In this document: in pieces, positions 50,542 to 63,057 of the stretch
Numbering within the stretch: the stretch's first letter is position 1
Layout of the letters: the number at the start of each line of letters is the position of its first letter
Assembly: GCF_030552895.1 (NCBI RefSeq)
Contig: NZ_CP130649.1
Span: 1,860,001 to 1,924,000 of the forward strand
Source of the DNA: Tatumella ptyseos
GTDB lineage: Bacteria > Pseudomonadota > Gammaproteobacteria > Enterobacterales > Enterobacteriaceae
Length of the DNA: 64,000 bases
Direction: 5' to 3'
Notes under the pieces: generated by a model
Databases searched by the model: none
Seen by the model: only the letters and a program-made list of their open reading frames with translations
What the model was told of the DNA's origin: nothing
Translations under genes and position numbers: made by a program

Positions 50542-52614
50542 ATGACTCAAGCCACAAAAAAATTACTGGTCACCTGTGCCCTGCCTTACGCCAACGGCTC
50601 AATTCACCTTGGGCATATGCTAGAGCATATCCAAGCGGATATATGGGTTAGGTATCAGCGAATGCGTGGCAACACTGCTTGGTTTATCTGTGCCGACGAT
50701 GCGCATGGCACCCCTATTATGTTGAAAGCTCAACAACTCGGTGTGACACCCGAAGCGATGATTGCGGAAATGAGTGCCGAGCATCAGCGCGATTTCGCCG
50801 GTTTCAATATTAGCTACGATAACTATCATTCGACACATTGCGAAGAGAATCGCCAGCTCTCTGAACTGATCTATGGTCGCCTCAAGAGCAACGGTTTAAT
50901 TAAAAACCGCACCATCTCTCAGCTTTATGATCCTGAAAAAGGGATGTTTTTACCGGATCGCTTTGTAAAAGGTACCTGTCCTAAATGTAAAGCGGCCGAT
51001 CAGTATGGCGATAATTGTGAAGTCTGTAGTGCGACCTATAGCCCTACCGAGCTGATCGATCCAACATCCGTCGTCTCCGGGGCGACACCGGTAATGCGCG
51101 ACTCTGAACATTTCTTCTTCGACTTACCTTCTTTCTCAGAAATGTTAAAAGCGTGGACTCGCTCAGGAGCCCTGCAGGAGCAAGTCGCCAATAAAATGCA
51201 AGAGTGGTTCGAGACGGGGTTACAGCAATGGGATATCTCTCGCGATGCGCCGTACTTCGGTTTCGAAATTCCGGATGCGCCTGGTAAATATTTCTATGTG
51301 TGGTTGGATGCCCCGATTGGTTACATGGGCTCATTCCGCAACCTCTGTAATAAGCGTTCCGATATTGATTTTGATGAGTATTGGAAAAAAGACTCAACCA
51401 CCGAGCTTTATCACTTTATCGGTAAAGATATCGTCTATTTCCATAGCTTATTCTGGCCAGCTATGCTCGAAGGTAGCGACCATCGTAAACCGACCAACCT
51501 GTTCGTCCACGGTTACGTCACGGTGAACGGTGCGAAAATGTCTAAATCACGCGGCACCTTTATCAAGGCGAGCACGTGGTTAGAACATCTGGATGCAGAC
51601 AGCCTACGTTACTACTACGCGGCCAAGCTCTCCTCGCGTATCGATGATATCGATCTGAATTTAGAAGATTACGTTCAGCGGGTTAACGCCGATGTGGTGA
51701 ATAAAGTGGTGAACCTTGCGTCTCGTAATGCCGGCTTCATTACAAAACGTTTCGACGGTCAATTAGCCGCAGAGCTCGATGACCCTGCGCTTTACCAACG
51801 CTTCGTGGAGGCTTCAACGTCAATTGGTGAAGCATGGGAAAGCCGTGAATTCAGCCGTGCTATCCGCGAAATCATGGCATTGGCTGATGAAGCAAACCGC
51901 TATGTCGATGAGCAAGCGCCTTGGATTGTGGCCAAACAAGAAGATAGCAATGCGAAATTACAAGCCATCTGCTCGATGGGTATCCATCTGTTCCGGGTGT
52001 TAATGACCTGGTTAAAGCCGGTACTGCCTGCATTAAGCGAACGTGCTGAGGTATTTTTACAAAGCACATTAACCTGGGATTCAATTGCTCAGCCACTATT
52101 AGGCCAACGCGTTGCACCGTTCAAAGCGCTATATCAACGCATTGAAATGGCAAAGGTCGAAGCATTGATTAATGCTTCAAAACAGGATGCCGACGCAGCA
52201 GCTCCTGCCCCGCAGCCAGCAAAAAAAGCTGAGAAATCTGAGAAGAAATCTACGGCACCGGTGGTGACCGAGGAAGCGACCTCCGGTCCCATTACGATTG
52301 ACGATTTCGCTAAGGTTGATATGCGCGTCGCGCTAATCGAAGTGGCTGAACTGGTCGAGGGTTCCGATAAATTACTGCGTTTGGTGCTGGATGTAGGTGG
52401 GGAAAAACGTCAGATCTTCTCTGGGATCCGCGCCGCTTATCCAGACCCGTCAGTACTTGTCGGGCGCTTGACCATTATTGTCGCCAACCTCGCACCGCGT
52501 AAAATGCGTTTTGGTGTGTCGGAAGGGATGGTACTGTCTGCCGGTAATGGCGGCGCTGATCTCTTTATTCTATCGGCCGACAGTGGTGCGACGCCAGGTA
52601 TGCCGGTACGATAA
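50542..52614 (+). CDS. metG: Methionyl-tRNA synthetase
   Basis: A 690-residue class Ia aminoacyl-tRNA synthetase. The HIGH-type motif is GSIHLGH near residue 20 and the KMSKS loop is [12 protein letters not shown] zinc knuckle with CPKC and CEVC pairs (about residues 146-162) sits in the connective peptide. An Ala/Lys-rich linker (about residues 545-580) joins the C-terminal tRNA-binding dimerisation domain ([20 protein letters not shown]). The start at 50542 gives the family N-terminus; an upstream in-frame ATG-like extension from 50419 would be unlike other MetG. The ribosome site is weak. Confidence 0.96.
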   Translation: MTQATKKLLVTCALPYANGSIHLGHMLEHIQADIWVRYQRMRGNTAWFICADDAHGTPIMLKAQQLGVTPEAMIAEMSAEHQRDFAGFNISYDNYHSTHCEENRQLSELIYGRLKSNGLIKNRTISQLYDPEKGMFLPDRFVKGTCPKCKAADQYGDNCEVCSATYSPTELIDPTSVVSGATPVMRDSEHFFFDLPSFSEMLKAWTRSGALQEQVANKMQEWFETGLQQWDISRDAPYFGFEIPDAPGKYFYVWLDAPIGYMGSFRNLCNKRSDIDFDEYWKKDSTTELYHFIGKDIVYFHSLFWPAMLEGSDHRKPTNLFVHGYVTVNGAKMSKSRGTFIKASTWLEHLDADSLRYYYAAKLSSRIDDIDLNLEDYVQRVNADVVNKVVNLASRNAGFITKRFDGQLAAELDDPALYQRFVEASTSIGEAWESREFSRAIREIMALADEANRYVDEQAPWIVAKQEDSNAKLQAICSMGIHLFRVLMTWLKPVLPALSERAEVFLQSTLTWDSIAQPLLGQRVAPFKALYQRIEMAKVEALINASKQDADAAAPAPQPAKKAEKSEKKSTAPVVTEEATSGPITIDDFAKVDMRVALIEVAELVEGSDKLLRLVLDVGGEKRQIFSGIRAAYPDPSVLVGRLTIIVANLAPRKMRFGVSEGMVLSAGNGGADLFILSADSGATPGMPVR

Positions 52615-52628
52615 GCGTTATTGAATAA

Positions 52629-52653
52629 AAGCCGGGCGATGCCCGGTTTTTTT
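52629..52653 (+). terminator. Rho-independent terminator of metG
   Basis: A 6- to 7-bp stem CCGGGC/GCCCGG with a GAT loop (52632-52646) is followed by seven T. It is 15 bp after the stop. Confidence 0.88.
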
Positions 52654-52703
52654 ATCCTACCATCAACGAGTTATCATCAGTAAACGCCCTCTCAAAGCGT
52701 CGA

Positions 52704-53657
52704 CTAGGAGTGGCTAACGAAATAACTGAGTGTCTCGCAGCCTTTACCTATTGGGGGTTGAGCGATAACGTGGTAGGTTGTTAATTCAATTACCGACCAA
52801 TTACCCGCGCTTTCGTTGGCGACAATTAATAAATTACCGTCTGGACTAAATGCCGCATCCATCGGTTTTTCACCGACCGTTACGCTGGCAAGTGGCGTTA
52901 GCTGCTCATCGAATAACGTAATGACAGGTTCCTGATCGCCAATCGCAACCAATACCTTACCATCGTCACGATAGCGCACGACTTGGCATGGACGTTGATG
53001 TGCGTTGAGCGGGATGGGGGCCAACCACTGGTGTGTCTCAAGATCCAGTACGAAAAGTTGCGGCGTCTCGCCTGATGAAAGAATTAATCGTGATCCATTG
53101 GGTGCGATAGTAATGCCATTACTGGGTTCAGTGAGTGGCAAGGTATGAAGTAATTTACCTTGCCCCTCGTTCAGTGCTACCACACAGAGGCTGTTATCTT
53201 CTTCATTTTCGGTATAGAGCTTTTCACCTGAGGGAGCGATGGCTAACCGGTGACAATTTGTGGTCGGTAGCGTTATCTTACGAATGAGTTGGTCAGTGGT
53301 AGGATCAATCACTGCAAGGGCGGCACTGTTTTCACAACAGAGATAGACCAAACCATCACTGCCGAGCTGTCCGGTATGGGGAGATTCCAACGGTGCTAAT
53401 TCAATAAAACCAATGAGTGCCTGTTGGGATAGTGAAAATACGGCCACCTTATGTTGCGGATGGGGATTATCACCATGGATACCATCACCGTAGATGGGGA
53501 CATATGCCTTGTCGTATTCCTGCAAAAGAATTAACTCATGCGGAGCGGACGGAAGCTGTGTGATAGTTTCCAGTACACGGTAGTCAACAGGATCGACAAA
53601 GAGAACATTTTCGCCTTGTTTATCGACAGCAATAATCGATAACTTCTGTGCGGACAT
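52704..53657 (-). CDS. YncE-like/lactonase-like beta-propeller protein
   Basis: A 317-residue protein of repeated blades of about 40 residues with the pattern D-x-x-T-x-x-x-x-x-I, for example AVIDPTTDQLIRKI, and later SNGITIAPNGSRLILSS, FVLDLETHQWLAPI and DAAFSPDGNLLIVAN. This is the 6- or 7-bladed propeller seen in YncE and 6-phosphogluconolactonase-like proteins. No signal peptide is seen (MSAQKLSIIAVD), so it is probably cytosolic, unlike YncE. No catalytic motif is obvious. It stands alone between metG and cdd. The function is not known. Confidence 0.72.
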   Translation of the reverse strand: MSAQKLSIIAVDKQGENVLFVDPVDYRVLETITQLPSAPHELILLQEYDKAYVPIYGDGIHGDNPHPQHKVAVFSLSQQALIGFIELAPLESPHTGQLGSDGLVYLCCENSAALAVIDPTTDQLIRKITLPTTNCHRLAIAPSGEKLYTENEEDNSLCVVALNEGQGKLLHTLPLTEPSNGITIAPNGSRLILSSGETPQLFVLDLETHQWLAPIPLNAHQRPCQVVRYRDDGKVLVAIGDQEPVITLFDEQLTPLASVTVGEKPMDAAFSPDGNLLIVANESAGNWSVIELTTYHVIAQPPIGKGCETLSYFVSHS

Positions 53658-53968
53658 AAGTAACTCCTGTTTAGCAGAAACGATTGTTTGAGCTTAGTTC
53701 AAGAAGTCAGCATCCGCGAGAGATCGAAAAGGTTATCACTGCTAAAGATCACACAACTTTCGACGAATATTCTCCCCTATCGTCGTGATTCAACACATAA
53801 AAGTTAACGCATTAATAAGGTTATGCGGGAATTGGACAGTAAATAGTTTACTATCCCTTTACGCGGCCAAAGTAGAGGTTTTTGCTCAATCAAACTTTGC
53901 TACCGTATAAATTAAGAGTCGCTATTATGGAGAGGACTTTTTCTTCATTGCGCAATGAGAAAACTAAT

Positions 53969-54859
53969 ATGAAAACTCGCTTAGAAGATGCCCTTCAGCA
54001 TTGCCCGCCTCAACTCGCCGCAGCATTACGTCCTTATATTATGGCGGATACCTTTAAGGCCAGTTTCAGTGCAGAAGAGGTGAGCGTGCTGAAACACGCT
54101 AGCGGCCTGTCAACGACGGATCTATCCCTAGCCTTATTGCCGCTAGCCGCAAGTTATGCCATCACACCGCTCTCTCATTTTAATGTTGGCGCGATAGCAC
54201 AAGGAATAAGTGGACGCTGGTATCTTGGCGCTAATATGGAGTTCGCCTCAGCGCCTATCCAACAAACTGTCCATGCCGAGCAGAGTGCTATTAACCATGC
54301 TTGGATGTGTAATGAACCTCGATTAACCGCCATAACCGTCAACTACACTCCTTGCGGTCATTGCCGTCAATTTATGAATGAGCTAAATAGCGCACAACAG
54401 CTCACGATTTATTTACCGGATTGTGCCCCACAACGCTTGCATGATTATCTCCCTAACGCTTTTGGACCAAAAGACTTAGGCATTATCGATACTCTGTTCG
54501 ACCCGCAGGTTCATGCATTCGCTGTACAATCGGACCCATTGGTAGAGGCTGCGGCGCAAGCGGCTAGCCTAAGCTATGCCCCTTACACGCATGCCTACAG
54601 TGGAATAGCATTACAGATAGCTAATGACCACTGGGTCACTGGCCGCTATGCCGAAAATGCCGCTTTCAATCCAAGCCTTCCGCCGTTACAGAGCGCACTC
54701 ATTATGTTGCAATTACAGGGTTACTCGGTGAACGACATTACCCGAGCCGTACTGGTTGAAGTCAACAATGCAGTCCTATCTCAACAGTCAGCCAGCACTG
54801 CCATTTTAACCGCCTTAGGAGGCTATTCGTTAGAAACGCTGAGGATCGACCTAAAGTGA
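53969..54859 (+). CDS. cdd: Cytidine deaminase
   Basis: A 296-residue long-form cytidine deaminase of pyrimidine salvage. The active centre is VHAEQSAINHAW (zinc ligand His102, catalytic Glu104) and TPCGHCRQFMNEL (Cys129, Cys132). A second, degenerate deaminase domain follows. With the ATG at 53969 these positions equal those of E. coli Cdd, which supports this start over the earlier ATG at 53927. The sanA gene follows in E. coli; here maeA lies between. Confidence 0.95.
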   Translation: MKTRLEDALQHCPPQLAAALRPYIMADTFKASFSAEEVSVLKHASGLSTTDLSLALLPLAASYAITPLSHFNVGAIAQGISGRWYLGANMEFASAPIQQTVHAEQSAINHAWMCNEPRLTAITVNYTPCGHCRQFMNELNSAQQLTIYLPDCAPQRLHDYLPNAFGPKDLGIIDTLFDPQVHAFAVQSDPLVEAAAQAASLSYAPYTHAYSGIALQIANDHWVTGRYAENAAFNPSLPPLQSALIMLQLQGYSVNDITRAVLVEVNNAVLSQQSASTAILTALGGYSLETLRIDLK

Positions 54860-54972
54860 TAACGATCGGTTAAATTTGGTAAGAAAGTGACTCAATGCGC
54901 GGAAAACCTCAAGCGAGGGGACTATAGTTAGACGACATCACGCCACACACTCATCCCCTAATGGAGTAAAGC

Positions 54973-56670
54973 ATGGAATTGGAGTATGAAAGCGAACGTC
55001 CCCTCTATATCCCCTACGCGGGCCCTATTTTATTAGAGTTTCCGTTGCTGAATAAAGGCAGTGCCTTTAGTCAAGAGGAGCGCACCGCTTTTAACCTTAA
55101 TGGTTTATTGCCGGATAATGTTGAAACCATTGATGAACAAGCCGAGCGTGCATGGCAACAGTTTAATGATTTTCGAAATGATAACGACAAGCACGTATTC
55201 TTACGTAATATCCAAGATACCAACGAAACACTGTTCTATCGCTTAATCGATGACCACCTTGAGGAGATGATGCCCATCATCTACACCCCAACCGTGGGGA
55301 GTGCTTGTGAACATTTCTCTGAAATTTATCGCCGGGCCCGTGGTGTATTCATTTCCTACCCGCAACGCGATCATATTGAAGACATGTTGCAAAATGCCAC
55401 TAAACAGAATGTTAAAGTTATCGTCGTCACCGATGGGGAGCGCATCCTGGGGCTGGGTGACTTAGGGATCGGTGGAATGGGAATACCTATTGGTAAACTC
55501 TCTCTTTATACAGCTTGTGGTGGTATCAGCCCCGCCTATACGCTACCCATTGTTCTCGATGTCGGCACCAACAATCAGCAACTTCTAAATGACCCATTAT
55601 ACATGGGATGGCGTCACCCGCGGATTACCGGCGAAGAGTATGAGAGTTTTGTTGCTGACTTTATTTCTGCGGTGAAGCGGCGCTGGCCTAATGTTCTCCT
55701 ACAGTTTGAAGATTTTGCCCAAAAGAATGCCATGCCATTGTTAGAGCGCTATCAAGATGAGCTATGCTGCTTCAACGATGATATTCAAGGTACAGCAGCT
55801 GTCGCCGTGGGGACGTTAGTGGCCGCCAGCCGTGCCGCTGGGACTAAGCTTTCTGATCAGCGCGTCGCATTTCTGGGGGCCGGATCTGCTGGATGTGGCA
55901 TCGCCGAACAAATTGTCAAAGAGATGCAACACGAAGGGCTGTCTGAAAAAGAAGCACGAGCTCGGGTGTTTATGGTCGATCGCTATGGCTTACTGACCGA
56001 CAAGCTGACCAATCTCCTCGACTTTCAACAACGCTTAAGCCAATCTTCCTCGGCCTTAAGTGACTGGAAGAGTGATAACGACGACTACTCCTTATTCGAT
56101 GTCGTCCACAATGCTCACCCTTCAATCTTAATCGGCGTATCAGGGCAACCAGGCTTATTCACTGAAGAGATTATTCGTGAAATGGTCAAACATTGTGACA
56201 CCCCAATTGTTATGCCACTGTCAAACCCGACGTCGCGAGCGGAAGCTACCCCCACCGATATTTTAACCTGGACGGAGGGCAAAGCCTTAGTTGCGACAGG
56301 AAGTCCCTTTGGTACGGTAACCTGGCAAGATAAGAAAATTGCTATAGCTCAATGTAATAATGCTTATATCTTCCCCGGTATTGGCCTAGGTGTCGTGGCC
56401 AGTGGCGCGAAGCGCGTGACAGAAAACATGTTGCTCAGTGCTTGCAGAGCCTTGGCCGATTGCTCACCAAAAGCTAAACAGGGTGAAGGGCCTATCTTAC
56501 CGCCGATTACCGAGATCCAATCGGTGTCTAAGCATATTGCCCTAAAAGTCGCTTTAGCTGCGCAGCAAGATGGAGTAGCCCCACAAAGTAGCGAAGAACA
56601 GATTAAGGAAGTCGTTGACGCTAACTTCTGGAAACCGCACTATCGCCAATATCGTCGCGCATCAATCTAG
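54973..56670 (+). CDS. maeA: NAD-dependent malic enzyme
   Basis: A 565-residue malate dehydrogenase (oxaloacetate-decarboxylating), forming pyruvate, CO2 and NADH. It is co-linear with E. coli MaeA (SfcA): [71 protein letters not shown], the NAD motif [15 protein letters not shown] and [25 protein letters not shown] precedes the ATG. In E. coli maeA is elsewhere on the chromosome, so its place between cdd and sanA is a rearrangement. Confidence 0.96.
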   Translation: MELEYESERPLYIPYAGPILLEFPLLNKGSAFSQEERTAFNLNGLLPDNVETIDEQAERAWQQFNDFRNDNDKHVFLRNIQDTNETLFYRLIDDHLEEMMPIIYTPTVGSACEHFSEIYRRARGVFISYPQRDHIEDMLQNATKQNVKVIVVTDGERILGLGDLGIGGMGIPIGKLSLYTACGGISPAYTLPIVLDVGTNNQQLLNDPLYMGWRHPRITGEEYESFVADFISAVKRRWPNVLLQFEDFAQKNAMPLLERYQDELCCFNDDIQGTAAVAVGTLVAASRAAGTKLSDQRVAFLGAGSAGCGIAEQIVKEMQHEGLSEKEARARVFMVDRYGLLTDKLTNLLDFQQRLSQSSSALSDWKSDNDDYSLFDVVHNAHPSILIGVSGQPGLFTEEIIREMVKHCDTPIVMPLSNPTSRAEATPTDILTWTEGKALVATGSPFGTVTWQDKKIAIAQCNNAYIFPGIGLGVVASGAKRVTENMLLSACRALADCSPKAKQGEGPILPPITEIQSVSKHIALKVALAAQQDGVAPQSSEEQIKEVVDANFWKPHYRQYRRASI

Positions 56671-56677
56671 TCGCCCT

Positions 56678-56707
56678 CAGGGTAAGCTGTCATAGTGGCT
56701 TACCCTG
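56678..56707 (+). repeat. Hairpin after maeA without T run
   Basis: 10-bp arms CAGGGTAAGC/GCTTACCCTG with a 10-base loop, 7 bp after the stop. TTCTCC follows, so termination would be weak; it may stabilise the 3' end. Confidence 0.55.
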
Positions 56708-56760
56708 TTCTCCTTGCCTGATCCAGTTCACTCAAGTACCCTACAGCAAGTGATATTTAA

Positions 56761-58624
<1,864 letters not shown>

Positions 58625-58672
58625 GTAAGTAGCGTCTCATTTAGGCCAGGTAGGTTCCTGGCCTCGGTAGGA

Positions 58673-59338
58673 TTAGTTATTACGAATGGTGCGCAGGAAC
58701 TCTTGACGCGTATTTTGGCTTGATTTGAAGAGTCCACCTAACGACGTTGTAGTGGTGGCGCTAGTGGCATCTTTTACGCCACGTGCCTTCACGCAATAAT
58801 GGACTGCATCAATACATACCGCCACATTGTTGGTCCCTAATAAAGTTTGCAGGGCCACTAATACCTGTTGTGTTAAACGTTCTTGCACTTGCGGACGCTC
58901 CGCGAAGAATTGCACGATACGGTTAATTTTAGAAAGACCAATAACTTTATCTTTCGGAATGTAGGCGACCGTCGCTTTACCATCAATGGTCACAAAATGA
59001 TGTTCACAGGTACTGGTCAGCGTGATGTCGCGTACAGTGACCATTTCATCAACATTCATTTTATTTTCAATAACCGTGATCTTGGGAAAGTTTGCATAAT
59101 CTAAGCCAGAGAAAATCTCATCGACGTACATTTTCGCCAAACGATTAGGGGTTTCCATTAAACTGTCATCGGTCAGGTCAAGATTCAGTAATAGCATGAC
59201 TTCGCGCATATGTTGCGCGATTTTTTGCTTACGTTGTTGGCTATCTTGGCTGTTTACCGGCGCATTGAGCGGGGTTTCAAGCCCACGAGCCAGCAATGCG
59301 TCATGGACCAGCATCGCTTCTTGACTTAATTCGGACAT
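58673..59338 (-). CDS. folE: GTP cyclohydrolase I (FolE)
   Basis: A 221-residue homodecameric zinc enzyme, the first step of tetrahydrofolate synthesis (GTP to dihydroneopterin triphosphate). The zinc ligands are in [13 protein letters not shown] and in [27 protein letters not shown] and [17 protein letters not shown] are nearly identical to E. coli. The ATG at 59338 (MSELSQEAM) aligns exactly with the E. coli start; two earlier ATGs at 59344 and 59347 are close to the GGAG site and could also be used. Confidence 0.96.
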   Translation of the reverse strand: MSELSQEAMLVHDALLARGLETPLNAPVNSQDSQQRKQKIAQHMREVMLLLNLDLTDDSLMETPNRLAKMYVDEIFSGLDYANFPKITVIENKMNVDEMVTVRDITLTSTCEHHFVTIDGKATVAYIPKDKVIGLSKINRIVQFFAERPQVQERLTQQVLVALQTLLGTNNVAVCIDAVHYCVKARGVKDATSATTTTSLGGLFKSSQNTRQEFLRTIRNN

Positions 59339-59521
59339 CGTCATCATTCTCCAGCAGGTGTTACACCCGCCACTATTAGGGCGGGTAATCTTTTGCCGTA
59401 TTGTGAAGCAGTCTGCGCGGTTAATCCAGCCCTTACATCAATTGTTATCATTTACCTATAGCTTGAGTCCCAGGTTAACAACTCCTACACTAGGTTATTA
59501 CTCGCGACGCAAGGCGCCCTA

Positions 59522-60397
59522 ATGGATCTGGTACAATTAAAAATGTTTTGTGCGGTGGCGGAATACGGCTCAATTGTTAAGGCAGCTGAGCAGTTACATC
59601 GCGTGCCCTCCAATTTAACAACACGCCTTAAGCAGCTTGAAGAGGAAGTCGGTAATGCACTGTTTATTCGTGAAAAACAGCGATTACGACTCTCGCCAAT
59701 TGGCCACGATTTTTTACACTATGCTCGTAAAATTCTACAACTCAGTGAAGAAGCTCTGCAGCTGTCGCACTCAGCAGAACCTTCCGGCACTTTAACACTG
59801 GGTAGTCTAGAAAGTGTGGCAGCAACCCGTTTACCCGCCCTACTCTCGGCGTATCACCAGCGCTACCCTGCCGTACAGCTCTCTTTAGTGACGGGAACTT
59901 CTGGCGAGATCCTTGATAAGGTCGTAAAAGGTGAACTGGCTGTCGCCTTGACCGATCAACCCTCACCCCGTCCCGATATTATTTGTGGCCATCATTATCG
60001 CGATCACTTAGTCCTGATCACCAGTCCCAGCCATCCGCCGGTTACTGTGGCACAAGAGGTGATAGGTGAGACTTTTTTTGCCTTTAGAAGTAGCTGCTCT
60101 TATCGTCATCGCTTGGAGCATTGGTTCGCGCAAGCTGGTGTAACGCCTGGCCCGATCATGGAAATACAGTCTTACCATGCAATGTTAGCCTGCGTAGCGG
60201 GAGGAGCGGGTCTTGCGGTTATCCCCCACTCATTATTGAGTAAACTGACCGACCATACACGGGTAGCTGTTCATCAGTTACCTGAGAACATTAGCCATTT
60301 ACACACAGGATTGATCTGGCGTCACGAAGGGGAGTCACCCAATGTTAGGGCATTGAGTACATTGATGGCAGAAATCTATCCAGACCAAAAAGGCTAA
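59522..60397 (+). CDS. LysR-family regulator, PtrR (YneJ)-like
   Basis: A 291-residue LysR-type regulator. The N-terminus (MDLVQLKMFCAVAEYGSIVKA, RVPSNLTTRLKQLEEEVG) and GSLESVAATRLPALL, AFRSSCSYRHRLEHWF and ESYHAMLACVAGGAG-like stretches closely resemble, from memory, E. coli PtrR/YneJ, linked to putrescine and succinate-semialdehyde metabolism. Whether it is the ortholog is unclear, because the yneJ neighbours are absent. It is divergent from folE and convergent with lysP. Its stop codon lies inside the lysP terminator stem. Confidence 0.85.
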   Translation: MDLVQLKMFCAVAEYGSIVKAAEQLHRVPSNLTTRLKQLEEEVGNALFIREKQRLRLSPIGHDFLHYARKILQLSEEALQLSHSAEPSGTLTLGSLESVAATRLPALLSAYHQRYPAVQLSLVTGTSGEILDKVVKGELAVALTDQPSPRPDIICGHHYRDHLVLITSPSHPPVTVAQEVIGETFFAFRSSCSYRHRLEHWFAQAGVTPGPIMEIQSYHAMLACVAGGAGLAVIPHSLLSKLTDHTRVAVHQLPENISHLHTGLIWRHEGESPNVRALSTLMAEIYPDQKG

Positions 60398-60418
60398 GGC
60401 ACCTTGCATGCCTTAGCC
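60387..60418 (-). terminator. Rho-independent terminator of lysP
   Basis: On the minus strand GGCTAAGGCA (60409-60418) pairs with TGCCTTAGCC (60392-60401), with a 7-base loop, followed by five T. It begins about 9 bp after the lysP stop and includes the stop codon of the facing LysR gene. Confidence 0.78.
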
Positions 60419-60426
60419 GCTTTCCA

Positions 60427-61911
60427 TTAATTATCGAGACGTTTGCCCGCTTTAAACCGTGGGAAATGCATTTCTTGATAACGAATAATATGTCCACCGC
60501 GCACTAAGCGGAAACCTAACCAGATCAATAAGAACAATGGAATGCCGATATAAGTCGCGGCAACACCATACCAGTCAATCTTATCGGCAAGAAACGCCTG
60601 ATAGTTTTGACCGAGGGTGATAATAAGACAAAGTCCAAACGCAAACATCGGTCCAAGCGGGAAAAAGCCAGAACGATAAGGTAAATCGTTTAGATCATAA
60701 CCTTGGGCAATGTAGCCTTTACGAAAACGATAATGGCTAATCGCAATCCCCAACCACGCGATAAACCCAGTCATCCCAGAAGTATTGAGTAACCATAAAT
60801 ACACGGTTTGGTTACCAAAGCGAGAAGAAAGGAAACATAAGGCCGCAATAACCGTGGTCGCAATTAACGCGTTACGCGGTACACCGTTCTTAGTCAATGT
60901 CGCAAAGATTTTAGGTGCTTTACCTTCAGTGGCCAAGGTGTAAAGCATACGTGTGGAGGCGTACATCCCTGAGTTTCCTGCCGATAATACTGCCGTCAAA
61001 ATGACCGCATTCATAACGGCTGCTGCGGATAATAGCCCCGCATTTTGGAAGACCAAGGTGAAAGGACTCACACTGATGTCCCCCACATCATTACGTAATA
61101 ACCGTGGATCGGTATAAGGCAAAATCAAGCTAATGACTAAAATCGCGAAGACATAAAAGAGTAGAATACGCCAAAAGACCTGACGTACAGCGCGTGGAAT
61201 ATTCTTTTCTGGTTCTTCTGACTCACCGGCAGCAATACCAATAAGTTCAGTACCTTGGAAAGAAAATCCAACGATCATTGCCACACCGATCATGGCAGGG
61301 AATCCTCCCACAAATGGCGCATCGCCCATCTTCCAGTTCTGTATCCCGCCATGTTCTGCGCCGTGTAAAATCCCAACTATCATTAATACGCCAACCGCAA
61401 TAAAAATGACGACAGTGACGACCTTGATCAGAGAAAACCAGTACTCGGCTTCGCCAAACCCTTTCACTGAGATAACATTTAATAGAAAGATCACCGCGAG
61501 GAAGGAGGCGCTCCAGATCCATCCTGGTACATCGGGAAACCAATAGCCCATCACTAATTGTGCCGCGACCAAGTCTACCGCAATAGTAACCGCCCAGTTG
61601 TACCAATAATTCCAGCCCAGAGCGAAACCAAAGCCTTCATCAACATATTGCGAGCCGTAGGTTGAAAAAGAACCTGATACCGGCATATAAGCGGCAAGCT
61701 CGCCTAAAGAGGTCATTAAGAAGTAAACCATCAAACCAATTACTGCATATGACAATAATGCGCCACCGGGGCCAGCTTGTGAAATACTGGCACCTGATGC
61801 AACAAATAGTCCGGTTCCAATCGAACCGCCAATCGCAATCATTGTCAGGTGACGAGCTTTGAGTGAGCGTTTTAAGCCCGACGCGCCCGTTTGGGAAGAA
61901 CTAGAATTCAT
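60427..61911 (-). CDS. lysP: Lysine-specific permease LysP
   Basis: A 494-residue APC-family lysine:proton symporter with 12 helices, nearly identical to E. coli LysP. Examples are LKARHLTMIAIGGSIGTGLFVASGA, GWNYWYNWAVTIAVDLVAA, VGFSFQGTELIGIAAGES and LLNTSGMTGFIAWLGIAISH. In E. coli LysP also senses lysine for the CadC regulator. It is the neighbour of yeiE and nfo, as in E. coli. Confidence 0.96.
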   Translation of the reverse strand: MNSSSSQTGASGLKRSLKARHLTMIAIGGSIGTGLFVASGASISQAGPGGALLSYAVIGLMVYFLMTSLGELAAYMPVSGSFSTYGSQYVDEGFGFALGWNYWYNWAVTIAVDLVAAQLVMGYWFPDVPGWIWSASFLAVIFLLNVISVKGFGEAEYWFSLIKVVTVVIFIAVGVLMIVGILHGAEHGGIQNWKMGDAPFVGGFPAMIGVAMIVGFSFQGTELIGIAAGESEEPEKNIPRAVRQVFWRILLFYVFAILVISLILPYTDPRLLRNDVGDISVSPFTLVFQNAGLLSAAAVMNAVILTAVLSAGNSGMYASTRMLYTLATEGKAPKIFATLTKNGVPRNALIATTVIAALCFLSSRFGNQTVYLWLLNTSGMTGFIAWLGIAISHYRFRKGYIAQGYDLNDLPYRSGFFPLGPMFAFGLCLIITLGQNYQAFLADKIDWYGVAATYIGIPLFLLIWLGFRLVRGGHIIRYQEMHFPRFKAGKRLDN

Positions 61912-62031
61912 AGGATGAAACTCACCTGGCTAAAATTGTGCGCGATTGTAACAAGAGGAGTGCAGAGGCGTTGCACTATCTTCACTGTTATAAGTTACCT
62001 TCATAATCGTGCAGCGATCATTAGCCGAACG

Positions 62032-62907
62032 CTAATCAACCACTTGATGGCAATAGGTGAGAAATCGCTCTATCGCACGTGACCGCTGTTTTTGTTGATG
62101 TTGAATAAGGTAAAGTGTCCGCGTCATGGTAGGCAAAGGGGCATGAACTTCACGTAACAATCCACTATCGAGAAGATCCGCAATCACCCGGCGTGAGAGA
62201 CAACTTAGCCCCATTCCATAACGTACCGCATGTTTGATCGCTTCGGAATTGCCCAACTCCATCGTAACCTGATAATGGCTGAGTTTACTCAGGAGGAGAT
62301 GATCAACAAGTTGCCGCGTTCCCGAACCTTGCTCACGTAAGATCCAAGGTGCATCTGCTAGCGATTCTAAAGTAATTGGCTGTTTGAAAATCTCCGCACA
62401 AGGAGCGGCAAAGATGACCAGCTCATCTTGTAACCACGGCTGGCTCACGATATCGTGCTGATGACAAGGCCCTTCAATCAGTCCTATGTCTGCATTGAAG
62501 TGAGAAACCGCGTCGATAACTTCTTGGCTATTACCTACGGTAAGCTCTAATCGCGCATCAGGGAGGTCACGACGATAATTAGCGATAACGGCGGGAAGGA
62601 GATAGTTACCGATGGTGCTACTCGCGGCGAGTGACAGTGCCCCATGTCCCTGTTTGAATAGGAGTTCAATATCGTTGGCATGGTCTAATAATGCCATTGC
62701 TCGAGGATAGAGTAATCTGCCATGCTCATTGATGACCAAACGCTTTCCGGCACGATCAAATAATTGTACGCCCAGTTGCCCTTCTAAATCAGTTAATGAA
62801 GCGCTGACTGCAGATTGAGAAAGTGCCAGGACTTGCGCTGCGTGAGTCGTGGAACCACTCTTAAGAACCTCTGTAAAAACAGCAAGTTGGCGTAGCGTGA
62901 TATGCAT
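62032..62907 (-). CDS. yeiE: LysR-family regulator YeiE
   Basis: A 291-residue LysR regulator, closely like E. coli Yei[70 protein letters not shown] and [20 protein letters not shown]. In relatives it is tied to sulfite tolerance, motility and iron control; the effector domain is of the CysB-like/anion-sensing group. It lies upstream of lysP on the same strand with 120 bp between and is divergent from nfo. In E. coli yeiH lies between yeiE and nfo; it is absent here. Confidence 0.93.
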   Translation of the reverse strand: MHITLRQLAVFTEVLKSGSTTHAAQVLALSQSAVSASLTDLEGQLGVQLFDRAGKRLVINEHGRLLYPRAMALLDHANDIELLFKQGHGALSLAASSTIGNYLLPAVIANYRRDLPDARLELTVGNSQEVIDAVSHFNADIGLIEGPCHQHDIVSQPWLQDELVIFAAPCAEIFKQPITLESLADAPWILREQGSGTRQLVDHLLLSKLSHYQVTMELGNSEAIKHAVRYGMGLSCLSRRVIADLLDSGLLREVHAPLPTMTRTLYLIQHQQKQRSRAIERFLTYCHQVVD

Positions 62908-63057
62908 AGGGTAAGTCCCTGACCTTGACTAATGAGATAAGCCTTTACAGAACCAATTAAAGTAACAGTTTACCAGTTTTACCGATTAATAATAGAATCA
63001 TGAACGAATTTATGATTTATGCAATTACCACTCGGCACATAATGTCAGGGACAAACC

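Noticed and set aside
52170-52270. Ala/Lys-rich low-complexity stretch inside metG
   Set aside because: It is the normal linker before the C-terminal tRNA-binding domain of MetG, not a repeat element.
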